From Rapidithrix thailandica (GTDB lineage Bacteria > Bacteroidota > Bacteroidia > Cytophagales > Flammeovirgaceae): DNA of 64,000 bases. Position numbers and translations under genes: made by a program. Under the pieces are notes generated by a model. It searched no databases. It saw only the letters and a program-made list of their open reading frames with translations, and was not told the DNA's origin. This document shows, piece by piece, positions 62,878 to 64,000 of this stretch (positions within the stretch are counted from its first letter, which is position 1; each line of letters begins with the position of its first letter). The stretch is taken from NCBI RefSeq assembly GCF_039710355.1, contig NZ_JBDKWZ010000005.1:372001-436000 (forward strand). The letters run 5' to 3'.

Positions 62878-63923
62878 AGTAAAATTGTTTGTTGGGTTTC
62901 GGTACTTTGGATAGCCGCTTCAATCACTTTGATCACGTTCAGGGCTTCTTGGGCCGTTACAGCAAGTGATGAGTGATGTACAATACTTTCGTAAATAGTA
63001 TCATAATAGGTGGCATAGTTACCGGGGAGCGATTCAATTTTGCCCCGAAAGTGCAAACCTTTTGTACTGGTATTCAAAGTTCCGTGCAGGTGTTCGGGTT
63101 CTTTGCCCCAGTCCGCTTCGTTGGGAAGTCGTCCTTGTTTGAGTGCTTCTTCCTGAGGGTCCATACCGTATTTCACAAAAGAGCCTTCCGTCCCATGTAC
63201 GATAAATTTGGGCATTTCTTCCCTGACCAGATAACTGGATCGTAAGATTGCATGGAAATCAGGATATTGTAAGGTCAGATGAAAGTAGTCATCTACTTTC
63301 CCGCCTGTTCTCTGAATCCCTTTTTTGGCAGTCACACTTAAGGGCATTCCAAATAACACTAAGGCCTGATCAATCAAATGAGAACCTAGGTTATATAAAA
63401 TAGATCCCTCTCCGGCTTGTTCTTTCCAGGTACCTTCCTTTATAAAATTCCGGTAGCGGTCAAAGTGGGCTTCGTATTCTACGGTCCGGCCCAACAATTG
63501 GTTTTGAATGACCTTTTGAACGGTCAGGAAATCACTGTCCCAACGCCTGTTATGAAATACACTCAAAAGCAGGTTTTTATTTTGGGCCAGGGCCATCAGT
63601 TCCGCTCCCTCCTCCGAATGAAGGACAAAGGGCTTTTCTACCACTACATGTTTTCCAGCTTCCAGAGCGGCTTTGGTTTGAGCATAATGCAAGTAGTCCG
63701 GGGTGTTGATAATCACCAAATCCAGTCCGGGTTGGGCAAGCATTTCTTCAAAACTTCTTAGCACTTGTGCCTCCGGATAAAATGCCTGACTGAGGGTTTT
63801 GGAGCGCTCTACAATGGTGTGAATTTGCAAATTTGGATGCATATGTACTAAAGGACCGTGAAAAACTTGTCCTGACATTCCAAAAGCGGCAAAGCCAACT
63901 TGAACTTTTTTTTCGTGATTCAT
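62874..63923 (-). CDS. Gfo/Idh/MocA-family oxidoreductase
   Basis: A 349-residue NAD(P)-dependent dehydrogenase. N-terminal Rossmann fold begins VQVGFAAFGMSGQVFHGPLV and contains the VVVEKPF motif with catalytic-region Lys-Pro; the C-terminal alpha/beta domain has GEGSILYNLGSHLIDQALVLFG, with the D/H pair used by inositol- and sugar-dehydrogenases. It resembles the scyllo-inositol dehydrogenase-like YdgJ group. Substrate unknown, probably a sugar or cyclitol. First gene of a two-gene unit. Confidence 0.92.
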   Translation of the reverse strand: MNHEKKVQVGFAAFGMSGQVFHGPLVHMHPNLQIHTIVERSKTLSQAFYPEAQVLRSFEEMLAQPGLDLVIINTPDYLHYAQTKAALEAGKHVVVEKPFVLHSEEGAELMALAQNKNLLLSVFHNRRWDSDFLTVQKVIQNQLLGRTVEYEAHFDRYRNFIKEGTWKEQAGEGSILYNLGSHLIDQALVLFGMPLSVTAKKGIQRTGGKVDDYFHLTLQYPDFHAILRSSYLVREEMPKFIVHGTEGSFVKYGMDPQEEALKQGRLPNEADWGKEPEHLHGTLNTSTKGLHFRGKIESLPGNYATYYDTIYESIVHHSSLAVTAQEALNVIKVIEAAIQSTETQQTILL

Positions 63924-64000
63924 GGTATCAAATATTTATAGTGTTGTAGTGCCTCTACCATTGGTAAATAGGCTATTAAGCAATTTGGGTAGGGTTTTAG

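Noticed and set aside
1..64000. tRNA, rRNA, prophage, toxin-antitoxin or defence genes
   Set aside because: I looked for the T-arm motif, phage genes and defence signatures and found none that I could support.

Overview
The window looks like chromosomal DNA from a member of the Bacteroidota, most likely a Cytophagales-type marine or soil bacterium. The evidence is SusC/SusD pairs with STN-bearing SusC proteins, FecR/ECF-sigma pairs, a Bacteroidota-type promoter (TTTG-N20-TAAATTTG) before an HU/IHF gene, a 30-residue AURKAIP1/COX24-type basic protein, type B L31 and a very A/T-rich spacer composition. Genus-level placement is inference. No tRNA, rRNA, CRISPR array, insertion sequence or prophage was recognised.

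Region 1 (1-13.3 kb): the 3' end of a NirB-like flavoprotein with a BFD-type [2Fe-2S] domain, followed by an unusual nitrite/sulfite-reductase-like protein ending in a rubredoxin domain (probably nitrate/nitrite assimilation). Then an SseB-like protein and a neighbour, a TonB-dependent outer-membrane receptor, a repeat-rich spacer, a putative GT-D-type glycosyltransferase, an aldo/keto reductase, a TPR plus periplasmic-binding-fold protein, and guaA.

Region 2 (13.4-31.4 kb): a housekeeping block with rpmE2, a PlsC-type acyltransferase, grpE-dnaJ, an M20 amidohydrolase, purH, then HU/IHF - TPR membrane protein - tiny basic protein (one transcription unit), rng, a VWA protein, a DUF349 protein, ettA, mutL and clpS. 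Many genes end in clear intrinsic terminators, several of them bidirectional between convergent genes.

Region 3 (31.4-44.5 kb): a CarH-like MerR/B12-binding regulator, an alpha/beta hydrolase overlapping apbE tail to tail, map, a dipeptide epimerase, a GH123/DUF4091-type lipoprotein, an IPT/TIG + RCC1-propeller lipoprotein and a large SWIM-SNF2 ATPase.

Region 4 (44.5-62.2 kb): the main accessory locus. Two complete modules of ECF sigma factor - FecR anti-sigma - SusC (with STN signalling domain) - SusD lie head to tail on the same strand and end with a large secreted enzyme that looks like a divergent alpha-galactosidase-type TIM-barrel glycosidase with a jelly-roll insertion. This is a polysaccharide utilisation locus under presumed cell-surface signalling. 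Stem-loops stand before both susC genes and before the enzyme gene, and a three-armed repeat lies between the first sigma and fecR genes. Region 5 (62.3-63.9 kb) holds a Gfo/Idh/MocA oxidoreductase translationally coupled to a conserved secreted hypothetical.

The most unusual items are the twin signalling/SusCD locus with its unclassified glycosidase, the rubredoxin-tailed Nir/Sir-like protein, the CarH-like regulator without carotenoid genes nearby, MutL lacking the endonuclease residues, the 44-bp perfect palindrome, the three-armed 45.3-kb repeat and the 16-bp-period repeat at 6.6 kb.
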